A stretch of DNA of 50,077 bases from an uncultured Flavobacteriales bacterium (GCA_913020155.1 CAJWBA010000013.1:1-50077), one strand, 5' to 3'. Positions 17,697 through 26,121 are shown, numbered from the stretch's first letter. Made by a program: numbers and translations. The notes: generated by a model not told the origin, from the letters alone.

Positions 17697-18154
17697 TGTC
17701 TTTTGATTTGTTGGTTTAGAGAAATAAAAGTCTCTGTTCGTGAAATTCCAGTAATGGTCTGTATCTTTGTATTGAGTAAATGCATTAGATGTTCATTATC
17801 TTTGCACAAAATCTTAATTAAAATACTCCAATTTCCTGTAGTGTAATGACATTCGATAACCTCAGATATCTTTTTCAGTTGTGCTACAGCTTGTGGATTA
17901 CTGGCAGCTTTATCTAAAAAAACACCAATAAAAGCCAAGGTAGTATACCCCAAAACCTTTGGATTAATATTGATTTGAGAACCGCTAATTAAAGAAGAAT
18001 TTTCTAATTTTTTCAGACGTTGATGAACTGCAGCTCCAGAAATTCCAGCTCTTTGCGCCAGTTCAGCAATAGAAACTCTTGCATTTTTAATTAAACCATT
18101 TAAAATAATTTTATCGATCCCGTCTACTTGGATTTCTTGATTTGAAATTTTCAT
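17684..18154 (-). CDS. Lrp/AsnC family transcriptional regulator
   Basis: This 156-residue DNA-binding protein has an N-terminal helix-turn-helix at about 26-49 (VSIAELAQRAGISGAAVHQR) and a C-terminal RAM/AsnC ligand-binding domain at about 70-145, including the Gly-rich TTGNWSILIKILC. Family members bind amino acids and act as octamers or hexadecamers that control metabolic genes. Its targets are not evident: it is divergent from a DUF423 gene and convergent with the SemiSWEET gene. It has the clearest promoter in the window. Autoregulation is common in the family but is not demonstrated here. Confidence 0.92.
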   Translation of the reverse strand: MKISNQEIQVDGIDKIILNGLIKNARVSIAELAQRAGISGAAVHQRLKKLENSSLISGSQININPKVLGYTTLAFIGVFLDKAASNPQAVAQLKKISEVIECHYTTGNWSILIKILCKDNEHLMHLLNTKIQTITGISRTETFISLNQQIKRQIAL

Positions 18155-18171
18155 TATTAATTTTATTTCGT

Positions 18172-18201
18172 CAAAAATATGTATTTAGTTAATAAAAACA
18201 A
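18172..18201 (-). promoter_or_regulatory. Consensus Bacteroidota promoter of the Lrp gene
   Basis: On the minus strand, TTG (18201-18199), a 19-base spacer, and TATTTTTG (18179-18172) match TTG-N19-TAnnTTTG with no deviation. The predicted start near 18165 gives a leader of about 11 bases to the ATG at 18154. It is the best single piece of sequence evidence for the phylum. Confidence 0.75.
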
Positions 18202-18282
18202 TTTATTTATATTAATCTGTTGATTTAATTAAACTGACTAGGACAAAAGCCTTTCAGTAAGTATCTTTATAAAAAATAAAAA

Positions 18283-18672
18283 ATGGAATTTCAAGAAAAG
18301 TTGATCAATGCCATAGCAAGTGGGTTGCTTGCAATTGCTGTAAGTTTGGGCGCTTTGGGGAGTCATTTCCTCAAAGCTCGATTAACCAACGAAGAACTAA
18401 GCAGTTTTGAAGTGGGCGTCCGTTATTTAATATATCATGCACTAGCAATACTGTTGATCAATAGTATTTCATCCATTCAATCCGAATCCAAAGATATTTT
18501 TATTAAGTTGGTTCTGTCTGGCGTTTTTCTTTTCTCCGGAAGTATTTTCCTTTTGTCTACAAAACAACTACATGGATGGTCAGTAAAAACCTTGGGTCCT
18601 ATCACCCCACTAGGTGGGGTTTTGATAATTTCCGCTTGGATTTATTTAACGGTATCTTTTCTAAAAAAGTAA
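18283..18672 (+). CDS. DUF423 membrane protein
   Basis: This 129-residue protein has four membrane helices and the features of DUF423: GLLAIAVSLGALGSHFLK near the N-terminus, VGVRYLIYHALAILLIN in the middle, and LGPITPLGGVLIISAWIYL at the C-terminus. The family is widespread and has no established function. A near-consensus -7 box (TATCTTTA at 18262-18269) lies 13 bases before the ATG. The stop is one base from the 3' end of the convergent hemD gene. Confidence 0.88.
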   Translation: MEFQEKLINAIASGLLAIAVSLGALGSHFLKARLTNEELSSFEVGVRYLIYHALAILLINSISSIQSESKDIFIKLVLSGVFLFSGSIFLLSTKQLHGWSVKTLGPITPLGGVLIISAWIYLTVSFLKK

Positions 18673-18673
18673 A

Positions 18674-19417
18674 TTATTTTAAGTTTTTGGCAATATATTT
18701 TTCAATTGCCATGGTCATAGAAGGAGTTTCTTCGGTAGGGGCTTTGATGTCTATTCTAAGCTGGGCTTTATCAGCAGCTTTGACAGTAGTGTTCCCGTAA
18801 ACAGCAATTCGGGTTTCGTTCTGTTCAAAATCGGGGAAATTATGCAATAAAGACTCAATTCCAGAAGGACTAAAGAATACTAAGACATCGTAATAAACAT
18901 CACGTAAATCAGACAAATCACTTACCACGGTTTTGTACAATTGCGCACGGGTCCAATTGATCCCTAGACTATTTAAAAAGTCGGGAGTTGCAGGTTTTAA
19001 AATATCAGAAGAAGGAAGTAAAAACTTTTCATCTCCAAACTTCTTAAAAACAGATTCGAGGTCGTTTAAGCTTTTCTGGCCCACATAAATTTTACGTTTT
19101 CTGTAAACGACATACTTCTGTAGGTAAAATGCTACAGCCTCAGATTGACAAAAATATTTTGTTGCATCAGAAACCTTGAAACGCATTTCTTCAGCCAATC
19201 TGAAAAAGTGGTCTACTGAATTTCGGCTCGTCAAAATTACAGAAGTGTATTCTGCAAAATCTATCTTTTGTCGTCGTACTTCTTTCGCATCAACACCCTC
19301 AACATGAATAAAAGGTCTGAAATCAATCTTCAAGTTATGTTTTTCTTTGAGACGAGTGTAGGGTGAATTTTCGTTTGCAGGTTCAGGCTGAGATATGAGT
19401 ATCGTTTTTAATTTCAT
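18674..19417 (-). CDS. hemD: Uroporphyrinogen-III synthase
   Basis: This enzyme closes and inverts ring D of hydroxymethylbilane to form uroporphyrinogen III for heme, siroheme and cobalamin. The 247-residue protein has the poorly conserved two-domain HemD fold. Recognisable segments are the N-terminal ILISQPEPANENSPYTRL, TSVILTSRNSVDHFF near 57-71, YDVLVFFSPSGIESLLHNFP near 175, and the final AVYGNTTVKAA with PTEETPSMTMAIEKYI. The neighbouring DUF4271 gene 18 bases upstream on the same strand is a regular partner in Flavobacteriaceae. Confidence 0.88.
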   Translation of the reverse strand: MKLKTILISQPEPANENSPYTRLKEKHNLKIDFRPFIHVEGVDAKEVRRQKIDFAEYTSVILTSRNSVDHFFRLAEEMRFKVSDATKYFCQSEAVAFYLQKYVVYRKRKIYVGQKSLNDLESVFKKFGDEKFLLPSSDILKPATPDFLNSLGINWTRAQLYKTVVSDLSDLRDVYYDVLVFFSPSGIESLLHNFPDFEQNETRIAVYGNTTVKAADKAQLRIDIKAPTEETPSMTMAIEKYIAKNLK

Positions 19418-19435
19418 ATGGGTTTTATGATTGTC

Positions 19436-20083
19436 TTAATTTAATGTGCTGTAAAGCACAATCCAAGGTGCAATTTTGAATACGCAAAGGTACAAAATTA
19501 AATACAATAAATAGTCCTTAAACTCATTCCAATATTCTCTATATAAAGACATTTGAGATAAAACATAAAGAATTAATATTACGGTAAGTATGACGTATAA
19601 AAATTCTGTATGTTGAAAAGTGAATTGATAAAAAAGAAATAAGAAAAATGAAAGGATCGATATTTGAATTTGATGACTTAAACTTTTAAACTGAAATGAT
19701 TCGGCAAGTTCATTTATTCCGAATAGTTTAAACACCTTATTTTCAATAATAAACCGAATTAAAACTAAAGCAAAAATTCCAGTAGTAAGATTAATAAAAA
19801 AAGGAAAAGATGGGGGTACTAATTTTAGAAAAGTTAAAGAGTAAAATAAAATAAGACTGAAATTAAGGATTAAAAATAAGGTTCCTATTACCGTAAAATG
19901 ATGAAGTCTGTTTTTATCTTTTCCGTAAATTTTGAAATACAAAGCCGATTCATAAAAGCGAATAAAATATTTGAATTCACTTTTATTTGAACTCCCAAGA
20001 ACAGTAAAAAGAATAAAATTAAATAGGAACACAAGACTGATCCAATCTTGTTGGGTGTTGTTTCTTAAAATCCAATCTTCCAT
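19436..20083 (-). CDS. DUF4271 membrane protein
   Basis: This 215-residue protein has about six membrane helices and little soluble sequence. The N-terminal MEDWILRNNTQQDW, the early YFIRFYESALYFKIYGKDK segment and the C-terminal LYLILYLCVFKIAPWIVLY fit DUF4271, a Bacteroidota family usually found just upstream of hemD, as here. It is likely co-transcribed with hemD. The function is unknown; the constant linkage suggests a role around heme or envelope biology but proves nothing. Confidence 0.8.
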   Translation of the reverse strand: MEDWILRNNTQQDWISLVFLFNFILFTVLGSSNKSEFKYFIRFYESALYFKIYGKDKNRLHHFTVIGTLFLILNFSLILFYSLTFLKLVPPSFPFFINLTTGIFALVLIRFIIENKVFKLFGINELAESFQFKSLSHQIQISILSFFLFLFYQFTFQHTEFLYVILTVILILYVLSQMSLYREYWNEFKDYLLYLILYLCVFKIAPWIVLYSTLN

Positions 20084-20179
20084 GGGTTAAAATTAATGGT
20101 TTTCATTAAGAATTCAATTACAAATGGATTCCTAAATCTCGTATCGATCCTTTTAAATTTATTACTTTTATCCCTACAA

Positions 20180-20905
20180 ATGAAAAACACACTCATCGTC
20201 ATACCGACCTACAACGAGGCGGACAACATAGAAGCTATTATTGATGAATTACTTATAATAAGTGATAATTATCACGTACTTGTTGTGGATGATTCTTCAC
20301 CAGATGGAACGGGTAAATTGGTAAAAAATCTTTTTAAGAAATATCCAAACCGTATTTTTTTAGAAACCCAATTGAAAAAAGAAGGGCTAGGTCGCGCTTA
20401 TTTACATGCTTTCCAATGGTCAAAATCAAGGGATTACAACTATATTTTTCAAATGGACGCTGATTTTTCTCATAACCCCAAGGATATCCCCAAGATGGAA
20501 CAACTGATTGGGCAAGGGGCAGATGTTGTGATAGGTTCTCGGTATATTGATGGTATTAATGTAGTGAACTGGCCCTTGGGAAGAATTTTACTTTCACTAG
20601 GCGCATCGTATTATGTTAAATTCTTTACTGGACTTCCAGTGAAGGATTCTACAGCTGGTTTTGTAGGGTATAAATCTGAAGTATTGGATGCAATTAACTT
20701 AGATGAAGTTAAATTTGTAGGGTATGCTTTTCAAATAGAATTGAAATATAAAGCATGGATCAAGGGATTTACTCTGAAAGAACATTCGATTATATTTTTA
20801 AATCGAGTAAAGGGGCAATCTAAAATGAATGGATCAATCATTTGGGAGGCAATATACGGAGTATTGTATCTTCGAATAGAATCATTATTTAAATGCAAAA
20901 CATGA
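20180..20905 (+). CDS. Polyprenol monophosphomannose synthase (GT2)
   Basis: This enzyme transfers mannose from GDP-mannose to polyprenyl phosphate to make a lipid-linked sugar donor. The start at 20180 gives MKNTLIVIPTYNEADNIEAI and 241 residues; an upstream ATG at 20096 adds a 28-residue non-homologous stretch. The family signatures are VVDDSSPDGTG, the metal-binding MDADFSHNPKDIP, and the C-terminal FLNRVKGQSKMN. It is a short DPM1-like form without membrane helices. It overlaps dihydroorotase by 4 bases (ATGA). A second, less similar synthase-like GT2 is at 38836. Confidence 0.9.
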   Translation: MKNTLIVIPTYNEADNIEAIIDELLIISDNYHVLVVDDSSPDGTGKLVKNLFKKYPNRIFLETQLKKEGLGRAYLHAFQWSKSRDYNYIFQMDADFSHNPKDIPKMEQLIGQGADVVIGSRYIDGINVVNWPLGRILLSLGASYYVKFFTGLPVKDSTAGFVGYKSEVLDAINLDEVKFVGYAFQIELKYKAWIKGFTLKEHSIIFLNRVKGQSKMNGSIIWEAIYGVLYLRIESLFKCKT

Positions 20906-22236
20906 ATACAGTTTTAATCAAGAATGCAACTGTTGTAAATGAAGGTTTACAAGAAATCAAAGATGTTTTGATTGTTGGAGAAAAAATAAAAAAAATTGGT
21001 TTAAATCTCGAAATCGAAGCAGATCAGGTTATTGATGCAACGGGAAAACATTTAATACCGGGATTGATAGACGATCAAGTTCATTTTAGAGAACCCGGTT
21101 TGACACACAAAGCAACGATTGAATCTGAATCACGTGCGGCAGTAGCAGGGGGAATTACTTCGTTTATTGAAATGCCCAACACCAATCCTCAGACCACAAA
21201 TATTGAAGCACTCGAGAATAAGTTTGATTGCGCCCGAGAAACCTCAATTGCAAATTATTCTTTTATGTTTGGTGGAACCAACGACAATATTGACGAAATA
21301 AAAAAGCTTGATAAAACTAAAGTAGCTGGTCTTAAACTTTTTTTAGGGTCCTCAACGGGTAATATGTTGGTGGATGATCAAGCAGTTTTAAAAGAAATCT
21401 TTTCAACTACGGATCTTTTGATTTCTGTTCACTGTGAGGATGAATCAACAGTTAAAGCTAATTTCACAAAATATGAAGAGCAATATGGAGAGGATATCCC
21501 CATTGAATTACATCCAGTGATCAGGAGTGATAAAGCTTGTTATTTGTCTTCCTCAAGAGCAATTTCTTTAGCGAATGAAACTGGAGCTCGTCTTCATGTA
21601 TTTCATTTGTCAACAGCAATAGAAACTGAGCTTTTTAGAAATGACCTACCATTAGCCGAGAAAAAAATCACATCAGAAGTTTGTGTTCATCACCTTTGGT
21701 TTTCAGCCAAAGATTACAAAACACATGGTACTCGAATTAAATGGAATCCAGCAGTTAAAAATCAGAAAGATCAAGATGCCCTTTGGGAAGCACTGAATGA
21801 TGATCGAATTGATGTTTTAGCAACCGATCATGCTCCTCACACCCTCGAAGAAAAAAACAATAAATATGCCTCTGCACCTTCTGGAGGACCATTGGTTCAA
21901 CATGCACTCTTAGCGTTGTTAACCGTCTCAAAAAAAGGAAAAATATCTCTTGAAAAATTGATCCAAAAAGCCTGTCATAATCCTGCAATTTTATTTGAAA
22001 TTGAGAAAAGAGGATATGTAAAAGAAGGCTATTATGCTGATTTAGTATTAGTAGATTTAAATAAAACAACAACCGTTGCCCCAGAATCTTTACTTTATAA
22101 GTGCAAATGGTCCCCATTTGAAGGGATAGAATTTCAAGCAAAAATAGATACAACATGGGTAAATGGTTCATGTGTATTTACAAAAGACTCTATTGTTGAA
22201 AACAAAGCAGCAAAACGGTTAACTTTTAATAGATAA
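20902..22236 (+). CDS. pyrC: Dihydroorotase (class I type) with Gln at the HxH site
   Basis: This enzyme closes carbamoyl aspartate to dihydroorotate in pyrimidine synthesis. The start at 20902 overlaps the previous stop as ATGA and yields 444 residues; an in-frame ATG 9 bases earlier is less likely. The amidohydrolase core is clear: GLIDDQVHFREPG at 54-66, the carboxylated-Lys segment AGLKLFLGSSTG (Lys145), HCEDE (His177), HVFHLST (His232 and His235), and ATDHAPHT (Asp309). The usual first HxH pair is QxH (Gln59, His61), so one metal ligand is changed. I believe this variant is common in Flavobacteria, but it raises the question of metal content or full activity. Confidence 0.88.
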   Translation: MNTVLIKNATVVNEGLQEIKDVLIVGEKIKKIGLNLEIEADQVIDATGKHLIPGLIDDQVHFREPGLTHKATIESESRAAVAGGITSFIEMPNTNPQTTNIEALENKFDCARETSIANYSFMFGGTNDNIDEIKKLDKTKVAGLKLFLGSSTGNMLVDDQAVLKEIFSTTDLLISVHCEDESTVKANFTKYEEQYGEDIPIELHPVIRSDKACYLSSSRAISLANETGARLHVFHLSTAIETELFRNDLPLAEKKITSEVCVHHLWFSAKDYKTHGTRIKWNPAVKNQKDQDALWEALNDDRIDVLATDHAPHTLEEKNNKYASAPSGGPLVQHALLALLTVSKKGKISLEKLIQKACHNPAILFEIEKRGYVKEGYYADLVLVDLNKTTTVAPESLLYKCKWSPFEGIEFQAKIDTTWVNGSCVFTKDSIVENKAAKRLTFNR

Positions 22237-22241
22237 GATTT

Positions 22242-22601
22242 ATGAAGAGTAGTTTAATTCTTTTTGTCGCAACATTCTGTCTAGCATGCGATGGAAGCAC
22301 TCCAGTAATTGAGCCAGAAAAAAAGATTTCACGTGAAATTATGGAGGATATCTTTTACGATTTAACTGTAATGAAATCTGTTCAAAACTCTAACGATTTA
22401 AATGAGGAATTTAAAAGTTATCTCGGGGTTCAATACATCTATGAAAAGTATGGGATTGATAGCCTTCAGTTGATCCAAAATCAAATGTATTATGTTCAAA
22501 AACCCAAACTAATGAAAAAGATTTTTCAAAACCTTGAAGTTCGATATCTAAACATTCAGGATAGTTTAGACACCCTTATTAAAAATGAGCACAAAAATTA
22601 A
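22242..22601 (+). CDS. DUF4296 lipoprotein
   Basis: This 119-residue protein has a short signal peptide and a lipobox ending at Cys16 (FCLACDGS), so it is probably a lipoprotein. The rest is helical and charged. ISREIMEDIFYDLTVMKSV near residue 30 and YIYEKYGIDSLQLIQNQMYY near 66 are the segments I associate with DUF4296. The family is limited to Bacteroidota and has no known function. It lies 5 bases after dihydroorotase and its 3' end overlaps the convergent SDR gene by 4 bases. Confidence 0.82.
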   Translation: MKSSLILFVATFCLACDGSTPVIEPEKKISREIMEDIFYDLTVMKSVQNSNDLNEEFKSYLGVQYIYEKYGIDSLQLIQNQMYYVQKPKLMKKIFQNLEVRYLNIQDSLDTLIKNEHKN

Positions 22602-23581
22602 AAAGGGTTAGCAACATTTTTAAACAAATACATGTCAATATCTGAGTATTTGAAGGATGTTATTTCTTCTATTCGAGTTCCCATGATTTTTTTATCGTCG
22701 CAAAGACTACCGATTAGTGCTTTAGACATAAATCGTCTTTTCCCAAACAATGAGAGGATAATTTCGAAAAAATTAAAAAGTTGTAGCCAAGATCTTCTCA
22801 AGGCTATTTTTGGAGGTTCCCCCCCCTTTAAAAAAGCAATTCTTTTGAACATTTGTTCATAGCTCCAATTTGCTGCAACAAGAACAAATCGTTCATTTTT
22901 TATTCCAGAATTCATTAAATGAACAAGCACATCAACAACATCTTCAACAGTGACATAGCCTGTTGTACCTTTTGGAAAAAAATGAAGACGATTATCTATT
23001 TGGTCACACAAAAGCTCCAGTGGATTCCCTTTTACGCCTGTGCCAAGAATTACACCAGGATTGATTATTACCGCAGGAATTCCTTCTTGAGTTCCCCTCC
23101 AGACTTCAAGTTCTGCTCCAAATTTAGAATAAGCATAAGGCGTATGATCAAGTTCTGCATTCCAAGGCGTTGATTCGTCAATAAAATCTGAGTTAATATC
23201 ATTACCAAGAGCAGCAATGGAACTTATGTAAGCTATTTTTTTAAGTTTATGTTTTATGGCAAGATTAACTAAATAGGTTGTTCCTTTTTGATTAACTTCC
23301 ATTAAAGTTTCTTGTTTGTAGTGAGCAAAAGAAATAAATGCAGCACAATGATACAATCGCGTAACGCCTTGAAAAGCTAATTCAAGACTTGGAAGATTAC
23401 AAATATCTCCTTTACGCCAAATGATTTTTTTTTGGGTAAGCATACGATCCTTTATGAAAGAAATCGTTATTTCTTTTTTAAATTCTGAACGATAGAGTGC
23501 TATAACATCTTCATCTTGCTCAAGAAGTTTTAAAAGTAAGTGAGACCCCACCAATCCAGTTGCTCCAGTAACTAAAATCAT
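22598..23581 (-). CDS. NAD-dependent epimerase/dehydratase family (extended SDR)
   Basis: This 327-residue protein has the nucleotide-binding motif TGATGLVGSHLL at 5-16 and the catalytic pair YxxxK at Tyr149-Lys153 (YAYSK), with an upstream SSIAALG. These define an extended short-chain dehydrogenase. The C-terminal half includes NPGVILGTG and GYVTVEDVV, as in dihydroflavonol reductase or sugar-epimerase-like members. The substrate is unknown. The gene starts at ATG 23581, 5 bases after a perfect -7 box, which suggests a leaderless or nearly leaderless message. It overlaps DUF4296 tail to tail. Confidence 0.88.
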   Translation of the reverse strand: MILVTGATGLVGSHLLLKLLEQDEDVIALYRSEFKKEITISFIKDRMLTQKKIIWRKGDICNLPSLELAFQGVTRLYHCAAFISFAHYKQETLMEVNQKGTTYLVNLAIKHKLKKIAYISSIAALGNDINSDFIDESTPWNAELDHTPYAYSKFGAELEVWRGTQEGIPAVIINPGVILGTGVKGNPLELLCDQIDNRLHFFPKGTTGYVTVEDVVDVLVHLMNSGIKNERFVLVAANWSYEQMFKRIAFLKGGEPPKIALRRSWLQLFNFFEIILSLFGKRRFMSKALIGSLCDDKKIMGTRIEEITSFKYSDIDMYLFKNVANPF

Positions 23582-23585
23582 GATT

Positions 23586-23593
23586 CAAAAGTA
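23586..23593 (-). promoter_or_regulatory. -7 box abutting the SDR start codon
   Basis: TACTTTTG on the minus strand matches TAnnTTTG, and only 4 bases separate it from the ATG at 23581. If the transcript starts the usual 5-7 bases downstream, the message would begin at or inside the start codon. No -33 TTG was identified. Confidence 0.4.
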
Positions 23594-23615
23594 CTGTTTT
23601 TTATTATTGTCTTTC

Positions 23616-23642
23616 TTGTTACAGCTTAGAAATCTATCTTTG
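23616..23642 (+). promoter_or_regulatory. tyrS promoter
   Basis: The -7 box TATCTTTG at 23635-23642 is a perfect match. A TTG at 23616-23618 lies 16 bases upstream, slightly closer than the optimum of 19. A start near 23649 would give a leader of about 100 bases before tyrS, the longest in the window, and that leader holds a small aromatic-rich ORF. Confidence 0.5.
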
Positions 23643-23651
23643 TACAAATTG

Positions 23652-23696
23652 ATGCCTTACTGGTATGGATTTGAAAAAATTTCTAATTTGTTTTGA
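23652..23696 (+). CDS. Candidate tyrS leader peptide MPYWYGFEKISNLF
   Basis: A 14-codon ORF starts at ATG 23652, just after the tyrS promoter, and encodes MPYWYGFEKISNLF. Five of its 14 residues are aromatic, including Tyr3 and Tyr5 around Trp4. Its TGA stop (23694-23696) lies in the left arm of a 7-bp inverted repeat, GTTTTGA at 23690-23696 and TCAAAAC at 23711-23717, with a 14-base loop. This resembles an amino-acid-sensing leader in front of a tRNA synthetase gene. No terminator-like T run follows, so any control would act on translation or by an unseen alternative fold. This is inference from sequence only; a chance ORF of this size is possible. Confidence 0.35.
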   Translation: MPYWYGFEKISNLF

Positions 23697-23750
23697 GGAG
23701 ATCATTGAAATCAAAACGCTTAAGATCAATTTATAAACTAGAACTATTAA

Positions 23751-25046
23751 ATGAAAAATCCTTTTGTTGAAGAGTTAAGATGGCGAGGAATGTTAAATGA
23801 CATCATACCAGAAACTGAAAATCATTTAAATAAAAAAAAGACATCGGGATACATTGGTTTTGATCCGACTGCAGACTCACTCCATATTGGTAGTTTGGTG
23901 CAAATTATGATTTTAATGCATTTTCAAAAAGCAGGTCATCGACCCATAGCTCTTTTAGGTGGTGCTACTGGAATGATTGGTGATCCGTCTGGTAAATCAG
24001 CAGAACGCAATTTGCTAAACGAACAAACTTTAAACAAAAATATTAAAGGGATTAAAAGTCAATTATCTCGTTTTTTGGACTTTGATCAAAACAGCAAAAA
24101 CCCAGCACTTCTGGTTAATAACTTTGATTGGATGAAAGGATACTCTTTGATTGACTTTTCAAGAGAAATAGGAAAGCATATAACAGTAAATTACATGATG
24201 TCTAAAGACTCTGTCAAAAAACGCTTAGGTTCTGAGTCACAAGCGGGAATGTCATTTACAGAATTTACATATCAATTGTTGCAGGGATACGATTTTTTAC
24301 ACCTTTACAAAAACCTAAATTGTACCCTTCAAATGGGAGGAAGTGATCAGTGGGGGAATATCACAACAGGAACCGAGTTGGTTCGTCGTAAAGCAAATGG
24401 AAAAGCTTACGCAATAACCTGTCCATTAATTACTAAAGCAGATGGGACTAAGTTTGGAAAAACAGAAGGAGGCAACATATGGTTAGATATAGAACGAACC
24501 TCCCCATATAAATTTTATCAGTATTGGTTGAATGCTTCTGATGAAGATGCAGAAAATTACATAAAGATTTTTACTTTCTTAAGCCGAGAAGAGATTGACT
24601 CTTTGATAGAAGAGCACAAGCAAACGCCGCATTTAAGAGTTTTACAAAATAAAATCGCAAATGAAGTTACCCTTTTGGTGCACTCCAAAAAGGATTTAGA
24701 TAAAGCGAAAAAGGCTTCTCAAATTTTGTTTGGAAAATCAACTTCAGAGGAGCTCAAAAGTTTAGATAAGGCTAACTTTTTAGACGTGTTTGAAGGAGTT
24801 CAACAGGCAGAAATAAGCATGACAAAATTAGAATCTGGAATTGATATTATTGTTGTCTTGGCAGGTGAATCTTCGTTCTTAAAATCCAATGGGGAAGCTC
24901 GTCGTGCATTGAAAGAAAATTCAATTTCGGTTAATAAAATCAAAATAAATGAAGAATATGTTTTATCCAACAAAGACTTGATTAATGATCGATATGTTCT
25001 GCTTCAACGTGGAAAGAAAACCTATTTTATCCTCAAGTTCGTCTAA
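23751..25046 (+). CDS. tyrS: Tyrosyl-tRNA synthetase
   Basis: This enzyme charges tRNA-Tyr. The 431-residue class I synthetase has the HIGH motif as HIGS at 45-48 and the KMSKS-type loop as KFGKT at 234-238. The tyrosine-recognition segment is TEFTYQLLQGYDFLHL near 170-185, with GGSDQWGNITTG after it. A C-terminal S4 RNA-binding domain covers about 350-431 (NGEARRALKENSISVNK). This is the bacterial TyrRS group with the normal length. It has its own promoter and a long leader. The 3' end overlaps the LuxE-like gene tail to tail by 4 bases. Confidence 0.97.
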   Translation: MKNPFVEELRWRGMLNDIIPETENHLNKKKTSGYIGFDPTADSLHIGSLVQIMILMHFQKAGHRPIALLGGATGMIGDPSGKSAERNLLNEQTLNKNIKGIKSQLSRFLDFDQNSKNPALLVNNFDWMKGYSLIDFSREIGKHITVNYMMSKDSVKKRLGSESQAGMSFTEFTYQLLQGYDFLHLYKNLNCTLQMGGSDQWGNITTGTELVRRKANGKAYAITCPLITKADGTKFGKTEGGNIWLDIERTSPYKFYQYWLNASDEDAENYIKIFTFLSREEIDSLIEEHKQTPHLRVLQNKIANEVTLLVHSKKDLDKAKKASQILFGKSTSEELKSLDKANFLDVFEGVQQAEISMTKLESGIDIIVVLAGESSFLKSNGEARRALKENSISVNKIKINEEYVLSNKDLINDRYVLLQRGKKTYFILKFV

Positions 25047-26026
25047 TAAACCAAAAGATTACAACCACGGACATCAGAGTAATCTGCTCTCCCCAGAATT
25101 TCAAATTGATTTTCAGCATGGATTTTTCCAATGTCCTGAGTAGCAATAAAGGCGCATGAAAATTGATTGGCAAGATCAATTACATTGATATTACCCATCC
25201 CACCGTTCTCTATTGACTTGAAAGGGTCTGTGATTTCACGTAAAGAAACACGTATCCATGGAGGACAGCTAAAAACACCATGCCCTTTAGAGTAGGCTTG
25301 AGAGAGTAGTTCTGTCATCCCGTATTCGGAGTGAATTTGTTCCACCCCAAAACCTTTGCAAAGTTGTTTATGTAGATCTTCTCGTATCAATTCTTTGCGC
25401 CTTCCCTTCATACCGCCAGTTTCCATAACAAGCGTATGATTTAGATCAAAATTAAATTGCTCTATCAAATCGAGAAGGGCAAAACTTACTCCAATTAAGA
25501 TCGTAGGTTGATGGGTAGCTTCAAGTTTTTCAATGACATTTTTTAGTTTCTCATAATCATTTAAATAAAAACCACTATCAGCACTTTGACTTTGTTGAAT
25601 GAGGTTTTCGACCATGTAAATCAAAGAGGACCCCTTACGTTCAAGATAGCAGGGTAGTAATGCCAGAATAGTTACCTCTTTTGGATCTCCGTAAAATGAT
25701 CGAAATGCATAATTGAAACTGTTCTCATAATCCTTCAGGCTTTTAATAAAATGTGTAGAAGTTTTTTCACCAGTTGTTCCGCTTGAACTAAAAGTCATCT
25801 CCTCAGCACCTCTAAAAGATTTTACTTCATGGGTTTTAAAAAACTGAATTGGTAAAAATGGAATTTGCTCAATTGAACTGACATCGGCCTTGCTAAAGTT
25901 TATTAAATCGCAATACGAGCGATAAATCGCATTGTTTTCATACTGAAAAAAAAAGGTTTGTATGGTAAACATCTCAAAATCCGATTTTGAGTTAATTTCC
26001 CAGAAATGCTCGATCGATCGATTCAT
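25043..26026 (-). CDS. LuxE/PaaK-like acyl-activating protein
   Basis: This 327-residue protein has the adenylate-forming phosphate loop FSSSGTTGEKTS at about 79-90. A LuxE-like C-terminal half includes VMETGGMKGRRKELIREDLH and HSEYGMTELLSQAYSKG, in which the Tyr-Gly-Met-Thr-Glu corresponds to the AMP-binding motif. LuxE activates fatty acids as acyl-AMP for transfer; the substrate here is unknown and no lux genes are present. The start at 26026 (MNRSIEHFWEIN) is preferred over a TTG at 26035 because the latter lies inside a -7 box. The gene is a regular flavobacterial neighbour of the two-component system that follows on the opposite strand. Confidence 0.78.
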   Translation of the reverse strand: MNRSIEHFWEINSKSDFEMFTIQTFFFQYENNAIYRSYCDLINFSKADVSSIEQIPFLPIQFFKTHEVKSFRGAEEMTFSSSGTTGEKTSTHFIKSLKDYENSFNYAFRSFYGDPKEVTILALLPCYLERKGSSLIYMVENLIQQSQSADSGFYLNDYEKLKNVIEKLEATHQPTILIGVSFALLDLIEQFNFDLNHTLVMETGGMKGRRKELIREDLHKQLCKGFGVEQIHSEYGMTELLSQAYSKGHGVFSCPPWIRVSLREITDPFKSIENGGMGNINVIDLANQFSCAFIATQDIGKIHAENQFEILGRADYSDVRGCNLLVY

Positions 26027-26032
26027 AGAATA

Positions 26033-26040
26033 CAAAGCTA
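26033..26040 (-). promoter_or_regulatory. -7 box abutting the LuxE-like gene start
   Basis: TAGCTTTG on the minus strand matches TAnnTTTG; 6 bases separate it from the ATG at 26026. This predicts a leaderless or nearly leaderless transcript. It also rules out the TTG at 26035 as a start, because that codon lies within the box. Confidence 0.4.
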
Positions 26041-26121
26041 TTCATTTTTAAAGGTTTTCTATGTAATTCTGTTTTAATGTGATGAAATCATTAATAATTT
26101 AAAAGCAGTTGATTTTATTCT

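Noticed and set aside
20096-20179. Upstream ATG extending the polyprenol-P-mannose synthase by 28 residues
   Set aside because: The added stretch (TNGFLNLVSILLNLLLLSLQ) is not part of the family, and the ATG at 20180 gives the standard MKNTLIVIPTYNE start.
23665-23736. 23-codon ORF (MDLKKFLICFEEIIE...) in the tyrS leader
   Set aside because: It has no Tyr codons and overlaps the aromatic-rich 14-codon ORF in another frame; it looks like chance in AT-rich DNA.
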